Source: Massospora cicadina
Taxonomy: Eukaryota; Entomophthoromycota; Entomophthoromycetes; Entomophthorales; Entomophthoraceae
Length of the DNA stretch: 64,000 nt
Reading direction: 5' to 3'
Assembly: GCA_022478985.1 (NCBI GenBank)
Contig: JAKSZP010010628.1
Span: 1-64,000, forward strand
In this document: in pieces, positions 44,051-53,890 of the stretch
How the letters are laid out: every line of letters begins with the position of its first letter
Numbering within the stretch: position 1 is the first letter of the stretch
Notes under the pieces: model-generated
What the model was told of the DNA's origin: nothing
Databases searched by the model: none
The model's input: only the letters and a program-made list of their open reading frames with translations
Made by a program: the position numbers and the translations under genes

Positions 44051-44700
44051 AACATGACCTCCCATAGACAAGTGGTACACAATGCTATAGGTGAAGACAG
44101 CGGGAGGTAGGAAAAGATTTAAACTGGTTGGTTTGCCTGAAGCTGATTTTCATAGTATGCCAACTAGATTGCTGCTGACCCACTCCGCCGTGCCATTGGT
44201 TTTGGGGTGATATGGCGTTGACAGGACCCTGTGAGCCCCCATCATGTCATTAAATTCAGTGATAGTTTGGTAAGTGAAGTCAGTACAATTATCTGTTAGT
44301 AGAAATTATGAGCAACCATGTTTGTAAATAGTATTCTCCAAAATAAATTTGGCAACTGTCACAGCCCCAAGTCTCAGATCAATTTGGATTTAACCCATTT
44401 TGGTAGGTGATCAATGACCACCACAATATATTTAGATCTGTTGCTGGCAAGCAATGGGCCCATGACATTGATTGACATGGTGTGAAAAGTAAAGTTCAGT
44501 TTTACCAGGTGATATAAGGTGCTTTTATGATACAGCACCTCTGCTTGACACTAGTGGTAGCAGCCAAGGGCTTTGTGAATATTAAAGTGCATTTATTCCC
44601 TGTGGTAGTGCTGTTTCAGCTCTTTGTATGTCTTTTTTAGTCAGCCAATTATTGTGGCTTTGTGAGCACCAATGATCAAGTTTGTACGCTCAATCGGTCA
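44051..44700 (-). pseudogene. X integrase core
   Basis: Minus strand: FHTMSINVMGPLLASNRSKY, where the first catalytic Asp appears as Asn (SINVMGPL), IVVVIDHLPKWVKSK, LLTDNCTDFT (D2 kept), and TPYHPKTNGTAEWVSS (Glu kept). Followed by FTYSIVYHLS. Short frames only. Confidence 0.72.
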
Positions 44701-44766
44701 GGGTATGATGTAATTGCAGCCATCTATAAGTTTAAAAGTTTTTATCCCTTATGGTGTTGTCTTTCA

Positions 44767-45250
44767 TTAATTGGTCCAGGGCGTGCTGTACTTTTTTTGT
44801 AATACTCTTGTGCAACATATGTCATAAAGGCTGCTTACCATATTGGCAGTCAATGTGACGTTAAGGATTCTAGCTAGCCCTTCCACATTCTGATGCTTCA
44901 TGTAAGGCTGGTGTTGAATCCCAAAGTTGTACGCCTGTAACTCCAGCACTCAGCAAGCTAGGCGTCCCTCCAGCTTCTTGAAATTCTGCAGCCAACATAG
45001 CGAGGAGTGGTTGGTTACTGCCTTAAAGTGCACTCCATGGACATAAACCCTGGATTACTTGAATGCATAACTCATCACTAGACATTCCTTTTCAGCAATA
45101 ATGTAATTCTGCTCATCTATATCTAGCATTCAGCTCCAGTATGATATGAGTTATTCCATTCTTTTGCCATCAAGTTGAGATAACATTGCTACTATGGCAG
45201 TGAGGGAGGCATCCATCTGAATTATGAACGGTTTATCAAAATAAAGGTAC
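44767..45250 (-). pseudogene. X RNase H
   Basis: Frame 44767-44949 LELQAYNFGIQHQPYMKHQNVEGLARI is the RNase H end (E1 LQAYDFEIMH.PGEKHQNADCL). Upstream on the minus strand the AVTNHSSLCWLQNF block and the KECLVMSYAF-like block are readable. Confidence 0.7.
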
Positions 45251-45299
45251 ATGAGTACCAGCGCTGTAGTAAGACAGGTGTGAATTTTGTCAAAAGCCA

Positions 45300-46300
45300 G
45301 CTGATTAGCAATTATTCAAATGGGGTTCCATTTTTAAATAGATGAAATAGCAGCTCCCTTGTTTTACTAAAATTCTCTATGAACTGCCAATAGTAACTGT
45401 CCATTCTGAGGAACATCTGGATGCCTCATTTTCTGGTGGGGGTCCTCACCTTGATCAGCTCTATCTTGGCTGGTTGGGGCTTCAGGCCTCCCTTGTCAAT
45501 AATGAAACCCAGGTACTTAAATTGTTCTTGAAAAAAGTTGCATTTTTTACTTGACTTTCAGGTTGGCAGAAGTAAGTAAATGGAACACTTTCTCCAGCTG
45601 CTACAAGTGTTTGTTTAAAGTCCTTGAGAAAACGTTTATATCACTAAATAAAGTTTGACGCAAGAAGTTTTCAAGTCCCCATGCATGCTGTTTATTGCTC
45701 TTTGGAATGTGGTAGGGGCATTAAAAACCATTTCAGCATTTAAGTTGGTTGCAACAGCCCTTGGATCATTATAATGGCGCATTTTTCTTGTTCCGCCATA
45801 GGCATATCTATCTGCCTGTAACCAGAAAATATATTTATGGCTAAGAAGTATTTAGATCTAGAAATATGGTCAGGCGCATCGTCAATCCTTGGAAGAGGAT
45901 AAAATCCTTCTTTATTGCGTTAATGAGTTACCAAAAGTCAATTACCACTTAGTAGACCCATCCTTTTGCTTTACAATTAAAACTGGTGATGCCTAGGACA
46001 ATTAAGTACTACTGACATCCCTTTCTAAACTAGCTGATTAATTTCTTTGTGGATGACCTCGTCCACTGCCTTAGACTGGAGGATGGGATGGAGGCGTATC
46101 AGCAGATGGCTGGCAATGTTTATATTATGTAATACAAACTTGGTGCATCCCAAGTCTAAGTAATACATTGCCAAAATTGTTTACATTTTTGAACAGGGCC
46201 ATTGCCTGATTTTTCTCCTCTTCCATCAGCTCAACCAGGGATTTACATAATATGAATGAGCGGTTGTAATTACGATTTTATCCCATCCAGCATGAACTCC
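45300..46300 (-). pseudogene. X reverse transcriptase
   Basis: Minus strand. The catalytic region reads YL-DDINVF if one missing base near 45640 is allowed for. Around 45720-45960 the AMDILNATT-like and palm blocks remain, including a PLPRIDDAPD-like block at about 45890. The order RT, RNase H, integrase agrees with E1. Frames are short. Confidence 0.65.
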
Positions 46301-46606
46301 TTTAGCATCACAGAACTCATGCATAAGCTGAACTTCCTTTGTTGGTAGAGTGTGGAGGAATGCAATAGCTTGGTGTCGTTTCACCTGGATTGGGTACAGC
46401 AAAAGCTAGCTAATAATAAGCAAATCTCTATATGAACTAGGAAAAATAAGCCTTTGACAGTAAAGTTGGCTCCTGACGCAAGCAGTTGTAAGGCGTAAAC
46501 ATTTCACCAGATAAACCTTGTGGAATCTATAGGTCAATGTACATTTTCACTATGCCTAGGTGGCCTGGAGGAATGGTTACATGGACGCCAGCACTCAATG
46601 GAAATG

Positions 46607-46849
46607 TCATCTGATCTTAAGATTTGATGTGGTAAATATTGATTGTGGAAGCGCCCTTTTCAATAACAGATGGGTAATATAATCTTTAAAGGATAGATTT
46701 ACAAACAGCAGCTTGATTTTCCATCTTTTGGTTCTTCTCCTGTAATACAACGGATGGTTCTGTCCCAGTATTGTCAGACTATTTTCCTCAAAACCTGTTT
46801 TATTACTATATGTTCTCATGAAAGAGGCTTCTTTAAAATTTAGGGGCTT
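46607..46849 (-). pseudogene. X protease end / RT linker
   Basis: NFKEASFMRTYSNKTGFEE followed by NSLTILGQNHPLYYRR matches E1 NYDLLIETAFMQHYE and EETLAILGQRIPIYF. It continues the reading left at 47921 after removal of the solo LTR. Confidence 0.7.
46845..46849. repeat. Solo LTR target duplication, left
   Basis: GGCTT; right copy GGCTC at 47921-47925 (one transition). Confidence 0.75.
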
Positions 46850-47920
46850 TGCTTCTCATTTATAGATATTAACCCCTAAAATGATAACTGCACAGGTTCA
46901 TTTTGTGCAATCTCTTGAATTGTTTGATGATATGATATATGATTGATAATAGTATGAAGAATATTATCTGTAGTTGAATATATCACTAGTGTTTAATCCA
47001 ACGCTTGACTGGTATTCCTCCTCAAAATACTCTAGATGTCCTCAGTAGGGATTATGACCCTTATCTGCCTAACTTGATCCACACTCAGATCCTTTGTTTA
47101 TGAACTTTCCTCTGGTGGCACAAAGTCAGCAGCAATTCCAGTCTCAGCTCATCTTCTCTTCTCAGGATCCTCAATCCTTAATCTTAATCCCATTAAAGAG
47201 TCTTTAATTAAAGCATACAGCAATAATTATCTTTAAGATGAATAAAAATAACAATGAATTTTGCTAATTACTGTTTTTACTAAGTGAATTCTCAGGGAAA
47301 TTTATAGAGGTGATTCAGCGCCCAACCCTCAGTAGGCGTCTCATCTATGAAATGCATCCATTGCCATTGAATTACCCTTCATTGTCATCAGCAATGTTCT
47401 TCTCCATCCTGGTTAGGATTCCTTCATTGGACATCATTGAGACCTAAAATGGAAAGAGTCAGAAAACGTGTCCCTAACGTTTTCTAGTCAATACCAGCAA
47501 GCCAACCTTATTTGGCAAGCAAACTGCTTAGGTAATGAAACTTGTTACACATTAAGGCAGGTTGAAAACCAACTGGTCAATTTACTGGTTGCAGGTGGCA
47601 TCACTCACCTTGCAACTTGCTCCTTAAATTCCTAATTGGTTGGTGATGAAACCCAACCAGACCCAATTAGTACACCTAATAGTTGACCATCAATCAACTA
47701 TTAGATGCCCCCATTTTGTTGGCAACTCTCCCCAACGAGATCTTAAGCACTCACCCAGATTGATCCTCAATGGATCCAAACCCAGCGAATTACCTAAAAT
47801 CCCCCAAGCATTGTTAACCCAAAATTGGGCTAACTGATATCCAATTCACTCGCTATAGGGAATTATCCCCTAGAAATCATGATAATCTAAATGGCTGGAA
47901 ATGTGGGCAAAGTCCCAACA
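46850..47920 (-). repeat. Solo LTR in element X
   Basis: 1071 bp, TG...CA (plus strand TGCTTCTCATTT to AAGTCCCAACA). GGCTT stands before it and GGCTC after it. Removing it restores the X protease reading (ISSEP to NFKEAS). It matches 52754-53875 (TAACCCCTAAAAT, GCGCCCAACCCTCAG, ATATCCAATTCACT, GGGAATTATCCCCTAG), the 3' LTR of E6. Orientation is taken from that LTR. Confidence 0.88.
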
Positions 47921-48180
47921 GGCTCTGATGAGATATTATAATGGGTATTTGGGAGAATTATTGTGAGAGCAAATAAAATGAGCAATCTAAATTTTAGTGG
48001 CAGTGTACTGTAAGACCCTAGTGACTTAGGTGAATTGGATCCCACCATCCCATATCCTTTACGGTGATTAATATCTGGCATAATCCCATTTTTTGACTAT
48101 TTATGTTGATACAATATTAATAGGGGCTTCTTTATCTACTATAGCCCTGACCCAGATCTTGCACACAAGTATCTTTGTAT
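47921..48180 (-). pseudogene. X protease
   Basis: Active-site region YSRAIVDKEAPINIV (E1 RAIIDIGAPVNIV), read with breaks at about 48105-48165, so DTGA is now DKEA. Then SLGSYSTLPLKFRLLILFA and IILPNTHYNISSEP, as in E1 EEAYSALPLRF and VVLPNSNYDLLIE. Confidence 0.72.
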
Positions 48181-48520
48181 TTTACACTTGAATAATAAGA
48201 GTGAAGTGTTTATTAGGTGTATGCTAATCTTATAACCTAACCCAAGTAGGGCTTATAATCTAATGCATAGAAGGGGTCTAGTCTTATTTAGCTCTACAAG
48301 GGGAACAGCCACGTTATCTCCTTTTAATTTAGGCATGCCACTAGTTGTGACCGGCAAGTCATACTGATCCAACCGCTGCGCATAAGTCTTGGAATCTACC
48401 TCATCTGCATAGACTATAGTGTCTGTTGAAACATGTACTATGGCGTCATATTCCTACTGCACAGGTAGATACACCAACAACATAAAGCACTGCTTAAAAA
48501 CAGTAACTTTAACCAAAAAT
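48181..48520 (-). pseudogene. X gag-protease linker
   Basis: Minus-strand reading DTIVYADEVDSKTYAQRLDQYDL and PVTTSGMPKLKGDNVAVPL. It lies where E1 has its linker. No zinc knuckle is visible; the reading ends near 48520. Confidence 0.4.
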
Positions 48521-49191
48521 TAAAAAAAGAAACAGGGTTTATAGCAAGAAGGTTTTTATCATATCAAATAAGAGATCACCTTGTAGTATCAAATAATGCC
48601 ATAGGCTCACAGGCTTGCTCAAGTAATTGTCCAGATAGTCTGATACAACATCTTTCATAAAAATTCCCCTCCCTTTGCCAAACTTCCTCAGATGTTCTTT
48701 CTATACCAGCGTTCTCATTAGTTCATTCAATAGTTACTAAATAGCACTCCAAATTGCTAGACTAAAGTCAGCGTTATTTCATTCTGGTTAAAAATTGAAT
48801 AATTATAGCTTAAAGAATTTTAATACAAAAGGTGTAATCTGCAAAATGTAAATGACTGAAAGATTGGCCATAATAGATATAGTATCTATTATCAATGGTT
48901 TTACGCTGGCATGGGGCAATATAAAATAGTTACACTGAGATAAAATGGGAGGTATAGTAATTGAGTCTGCGGCATCACTGGAAGATAAAGTTAGGAAGCG
49001 AGAAATGTGACAGCAGAAATTTAGGGCTTTGATTTAGTAGATTAATACTTAAGCCACTACATATAAAATCTAGGGCTTCATGGCGTAATAATTTTTATAC
49101 TGATTGATTGCTATTATAGTTAATAGTTAAAGTATAAAATTATTTATATAAAGATAATGCAGCCAGATGTTTGGTCAAACCAATTATAACA
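48521..49191 (-). repeat. Probable 3' LTR of element Y
   Basis: Starts on the minus strand TGTTATAATTGG at 49191, directly after a purine-rich TTGGGGAAA (complement of 49192-49200) that follows the Y integrase end. No domain is present. The far end is not defined; 48521 is only where the X reading stops. Confidence 0.45.
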
Positions 49192-49249
49192 TTTCCCCAA
49201 TTTGGCCAAACATCAGGTAACAAATATGTGTGAGGGTTAACTAATATAC

Positions 49250-50260
49250 TTAAAGTTTGGGACCATCAGCTCAGAACTCCGTGATATTTCCTCAAGAACT
49301 TAACATGCATCCAGTTAATAAAGAGACCTTAAATGATCCTTTAAAATGTAGAAATCTTTGGATGTCTTCTCAATAATTTATAAAAGACCCCATCCATATG
49401 TGCTACAACTTGCTTGTTATTCCAAATCCATGATTATCATAGCAAAAACTAAGTACTTACAATAAAGTGGGGTAACAGACACCGGTTTTCACTATCCCAT
49501 TCACAGAGTCTTTTTTCTAATCCAGCACATTAGAATAGGTGGTGCTCTGTAGTTGAATTAATATTTGTACCAATGTTTACAAGTACTTCATGGGCTTCAG
49601 GTTTTTTTGACTTATACAGGAATATAATTGGGGGAAGCGCCAAACGCTTTTCAGAAAGTAAAGTAAATGGAGAATGCCACATTACTGAGTGACATGATAT
49701 ATTATAAGTGAAAACGGCAGATGGCAATAAAAGGTCTCAGCTAGACGCCTTTGCCATAGTTATCTTACAAAAATTTCAATGAGAGTACTGTTCACTCATT
49801 TGCTGGTGCCTTTAGTCTCAGGTTGGTAGAGTGTAGACAATACCCCTTATATACTCATTAGATTATTAAGTTTAGACATAATCTGATATGTGAATTGGTC
49901 CCATTATCCGTCAACAAAAACTGAGAGCAACCATGCCAATAAATGATATCTTTTAATAAACTCAGCCGTCATCATGGAGCATAAGTCCCAAACTTCTTTG
50001 GCCTCCACCCACTTGTTTAAGTAATTGATGGAAAGATTATGTATATAAATTTCCCTTATGTATTGGTCAGAGGGCCTAAAATGTCAATAGAAACGGTATG
50101 CCATGTGAAGTTGGGTTTAACCAGTTGATAGGAGGCGACTTTCTAATAGAGCCCTTCCACCTGACATTCCTTACAGCAGCAGAGGGTCTCATTAATGATA
50201 ACAATCAATAGATTCCCAATAAGATGCTTTTCAACTAAATTAAACATCTTCCTGAACCAC
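49250..50260 (-). pseudogene. Y integrase
   Basis: Minus strand: FTWHTVSIDILGPLT (D1 kept), LLTDNGTN (D2 kept), PETKGTSK.VNSTLIEIF, where LVER has become TSK-stop so the Glu is Lys, then AVFTYNISCHSVMWHSPFTLL and the end INWMHVKFLRKY. Short frames, many stops. Confidence 0.75.
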
Positions 50261-50529
50261 CGTGCCTCATTTCATTATAGGCCCTGATAATAATGTGTTT
50301 ACTTTATTGGTCAGGGTATCCAAAATTGCTAATTGTGGAAAATTTATAAAGCTTTCCATCCTCAATTTCAGTGTTCATCCTTTTTCTCCAGAGGATCACT
50401 TAACTTTTGCTATTCAATGTTATAGTTTTGGGTTAATATTTTATCAAACAATTCATCAGTCAAATCAGCTGACAAGGCCATGGTGGGAAATCAAGATAGT
50501 TCATCAAAATTTTGATTCTATAAGCTAGG

Positions 50530-50880
50530 TTGGTGCTGTATTTTGTAATCATTTGTCTTTAAATTCAAAGCCCATCGAGCCAACTGTCCTTCTGGCTCTT
50601 TTAGATTTTGTAACCAGCAAAGGGAGGCATGATTATATACTACCATGAAATGCAATATATGGATGAAACCCAGAACTGCTTACATGCATAAATACCTTCC
50701 AGGCACATTCTCAGTCACTTCATAATTACATTCATGGACATCCAAAGTACAACTACAATAAGCCATTGGTTGCTTAACCTCATCATAATTGATTCTGACA
50801 ACACCGCCCCAATGGCAGTGAGAGAAGCATCCGCTTGAATAATAAATGGTTTGGAAAAATGTAAATTTTAACAAGGTCTC
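50530..50880 (-). pseudogene. Y RNase H
   Basis: Frame 50680-50874: GGVVRINYDEVKQPMAYCSCTLDVHECNYEVTE, matching E1 EHPIAYCSFSLN and NYTVTDWECL. The end near 50560-50640 includes the SLCWLQNLKEPEGQLARWALNL block. Confidence 0.72.
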
Positions 50881-51124
50881 TTGGATATGGTAAAGCTTGA
50901 GTTTATCAAAGGCTATCTGAAAGTTCCCTGTCCTCTCAAAGTGTACTCCATTTTGAGGAGGAAAAACATCTGTTCACCTATCTTTCTAAGATTTTCTACA
51001 AATTGAAGATAATTAATAAATTATTCTAAGAAACACTTGAATGGTGTGCTTGCTGCTCAGTCACGCCATGCATTTTAAAAGCTTCAACCTCTTCCAGCTG
51101 GGTCTGCAAGCCATGATTATCGAT
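50881..51124 (-). pseudogene. Y reverse transcriptase, thumb and connection
   Basis: IDNHGLQTQLEEVEAFKMHGVTEQQ beside E1 VDSKGLSPQPAKVEAI. Continues the palm at 51890 after removal of the solo LTR. Confidence 0.7.
51120..51124. repeat. Solo LTR (Y) target duplication, left
   Basis: TCGAT; right copy TCAAT at 51885-51889. One transition, at a CpG. Confidence 0.75.
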
Positions 51125-51884
51125 TGTTGGACATTTACCTTTGAAGACTAAAGATAAGAATGCTGTAGGTCGAGTTCTGCTGAAAAAGGGTATATGTCAG
51201 CCATTTACGATATTCTGATGTCATTAAGAGCTCATTTATTATAATTTAATAATAAAAAAGTCGAGGAAATTGGCCAAAAGTCCCTGGCTGATTCTCAGTG
51301 GAACCCCATTAATTGGGGAATCACCAGTTTGAAACCCATACGGGCAGTAGTAAAATCAGTGGGTCAGATTTCTCTGACCACACCACAGACCTCGGGGGAA
51401 TCATCAGAAGGCACTCCCCTAACCCCAATAAAGTCCTTCAATGCACCTGTGCGGGGACCCCCCTTTTATAGGCTTGGCGGGGGTCCCCCAAGATGCAAGA
51501 AATTTCTCAGGCGGTGATTGGCTCAAGTTTATAAAGACGTTACCTCACAGTTATGTTTGGCCAATCAGAATTCCTCTTCCTTTGCTTCACTGCCCTGATG
51601 TGAGTTCCCAAGTTATGATAAGCTATTCCTGAATATTTCCTAATTCAGACTTGTGCAGGCTATTCTGAACATATCCCAAATTCCCCCTCAGCCTTTGAAA
51701 TTACTTTAAATACTAGAAAGTCAGAGGTCAAGGAGTATCATTTTCCCCTTTATTGCACTGGTAATAAAATCATAAAATATTATTTTTATCAACGCTTTCT
51801 ATTTAAAACTTATTTTATTAAAAATATTTGTGGAAACCAGCTGGCGGAAAACACCAGTGAGAAAAAGTAAGCTGGTTTCCCACA
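51125..51884. repeat. Solo LTR in element Y
   Basis: 760 bp, TGTTGG...CCACA on the plus strand. TCGAT stands before it and TCAAT after it. It joins EYL and IDNHGLQ of the RT when removed. On the minus strand it has CTTGGGGGACC and CCTATAAAAGGGGGG with AGGTG, as in the solo LTR at 40570-41322 on the plus strand. So it is a relative of that LTR family in the other orientation. Confidence 0.82.
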
Positions 51885-51889
51885 TCAAT

Positions 51890-52753
51890 AATGATTTAAG
51901 ATATTCTGGCTGCTCACAGAAAAAATTAAACTTACATTGCTTAATTTCAAATCAACTTTGGTGAGGCGGAGGAATACTTCTTCCAAATGTTGCAGATGCC
52001 TGATAAACGTTTGAGAGAAAACGTTTATATCATCTAAGTAAAAAACTCAATTAATCCTTAAATTGTCTAAGATATTATCATTAGCCCATTGAAAGGTCGT
52101 AGGGGCTTTACACAACCCCTGAGGCATCCTAGTGGGCTGGTAAGGGCCCTAGGCCATAATCATAGCACATTTTTCCTACTTCTACTTGAGCGGCTCTATC
52201 TTTTAATATCCATAAATCAGAGCCATAGCTGAAAAGTATTGCGCTCTTAACAAAAATTCTAGCACAACATCATTTTATTGTAAGAAATAAGAATCCTTGT
52301 TAGTATACTGTTGAGCTTGAAGAGTCTATTAATACATGGTTCAAACTGTATTTCTTCTTTATGATCTCACCAGGGAGGTACAAAGGACTCTTGGAAGGCA
52401 CTAACATCCAGTTTTACACCACTTGATTAATTTTGGAAAAAAACTTCATCTGCTGCCTTTGAACATTTAATTGAATGGAGGCAAGATGGCGGATGAGTTC
52501 CAGTACCAATATCGTGTAGTACCTCATGTGCACAACCCAAGTCACATTCATCTTTTATGAAAATAACCTTATACTTCTCTAAGAGGTCCAGAGCTTAATC
52601 CTTCTCTTCCTCTGTTAACCCTGAGATGATTTCTTGAGGTACTAAGGAGGAAACAGATTGCTCAATATCGCTGCTAAGTCCTTATTCAGCTAAATTAGCA
52701 AAATAAGAAATGTTCTGATCTTCCTCAACTGAAGTTAAAATTTATAGGGTTCT
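51890..52753 (-). pseudogene. Y reverse transcriptase, fingers and palm
   Basis: Minus strand: linker VPQEIISGLTEEEKD.ALDLLEKY (E1 ALTGLSEDQKDRVMDLFEKY), DLGCAHEVLHDI, later PTRMPQGLCKAPTTFQWAND and YLDDINVFSQTFIRHLQHLEEVF. YLDD is intact here, unlike in E1, E4 and E6. Broken by stops. Confidence 0.78.
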
Positions 52754-53875
52754 TGATTGATCTCAGCTGATAACCCCTAAAATAATTAAGTGCACAGGTT
52801 CTTTAATGAGCAATTATCCACGCTGTCTGATAGTAAGATGTCTTCATTTGATAATAGTATGGAGACTATTATACATAGTTGAATAAAGTACTAGTATTAG
52901 GCTCAAAGCTTGGCCAATATTTCCCCTCATTATACTTGGATGTCCTTGATAGGGATTTGTTCCCTATACTACCTAACTCAATTCAAGCTCAGATCCACAT
53001 TTACAGCTTTTCTCTAGTGACACACAGTTAGCAGCAATCCCTAATTAAGTTCAGCTTCTCTTCTCTGATCCACGCTCAGATCCTTACTCTTTATCCTAAA
53101 AAGTCTCCCAATTAAAGCACACAGCAATAATTTCCTTGAGAAAAAATAGAACTCATTTTGAATTTTGATAAATTATATCATATTGATACTCTGATAATTA
53201 TTGTTTTCTGTCTAAGTATGAGTATATTTTATCATTGAATTCTTAGGGGAATTTATAGTGGGAATTTGGCGCCCAACCCTCAGTTGGCACTTCCTCAATG
53301 AAACATCAGGTGTTGCCATTAAATTACCCATCCTCATCTCATCACAATGGTCATCCCCATCCTGGCTAGGATTACGTCATTAGACATCCTTGTGACCTAA
53401 AATGGAAAGAGTTGGAAAATGTGTTTCTAATGTTTTCTTCTCAATCCCAGCAAACCACCCATATTTGGCAAGCGGCCTGCTTAGGTAGTGGGACTTGTTA
53501 CCCATAAGGCAGGTTGCAAACCAACTGATCAATTTTCTAGTTGCAGGCGGCATCACTCGCCTCACAACTTGATCCTTAAATTCCCAATTTGTCAGTGATG
53601 AAACCTGACCAATTTAAATCGGTAGCCTGATAGTTAATCATCCTTCAACTATCAGATGCCCCTATTTTGTCAGCAACTTTGCCTGAAGAGATCTTAAGCA
53701 TTCACCAAGATCAATCCCTGACAGATCTGACCCAAGCAAATAACCTAAAATTCCCCAAACATTGCTACCCTGAAATCAGGGTCAACTGATATCCAATTCA
53801 CTTCGCTATAGGGAATTATCCCCTAGTGACCCCTGGTAATCTAGTCAGCTTGGAATATGGGCAAAAATCCCAACA
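52754..53875 (-). repeat. E6 3' LTR
   Basis: 1122 bp, plus strand TGATTGATCTCAG to AAAATCCCAACA, aligned over its length with the solo LTR 46850-47920. On the minus strand it starts TGTTGGGAT right after a G-tract (complement of 53876-53887), a PPT in the correct place for an element on the right. Its outer flank is GTTCT (52749-52753); a second GTTCT would have to lie beyond the window. Confidence 0.72.
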
Positions 53876-53890
53876 CATCCCCCCTCTTGC
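53876..53890 (-). other. Candidate E6 polypurine tract
   Basis: Minus strand GGCAAGAGGGGGGATG, directly before the TGTTGGG LTR start. Confidence 0.6.

Larger units (their letters stand above)
42494..48520 (-). mobile_element. Ty3/gypsy element X, partial
   Basis: Minus-strand element of the E1 group, read from gag/protease at about 48.5 kb to the integrase end at 42.5 kb. A solo LTR (46850-47920) and an unexplained ~1.2-kb stretch (about 42800-44050) interrupt it. Its 5' LTR and most of gag are absent; the neighbouring element Y starts at about 49.19 kb, so Y probably inserted in the X gag. All frames are broken. Confidence 0.75.
49191..52753 (-). mobile_element. Ty3/gypsy element Y, 3' half
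   Basis: Minus-strand element of the E1 group from the RT linker (52.7 kb) to the integrase end (49.27 kb). A solo LTR (51125-51884) splits the RT. Its protease, gag and 5' LTR are not between 52753 and its neighbour; the 3' LTR of E6 begins exactly there, so E6 probably inserted in Y. Confidence 0.75.

Noticed and set aside
53255..53285. TGGCGCCCAACCCTCAG looks like a primer binding site (Lys-type TGGCGCC) on the plus strand, also weakly at 47318 and 27604.
   Set aside because: It lies inside a unit bounded by TG/CA and, in the solo copy 46850-47920, by a target duplication. It is therefore LTR-internal, and no plus-strand gag/pol follows.
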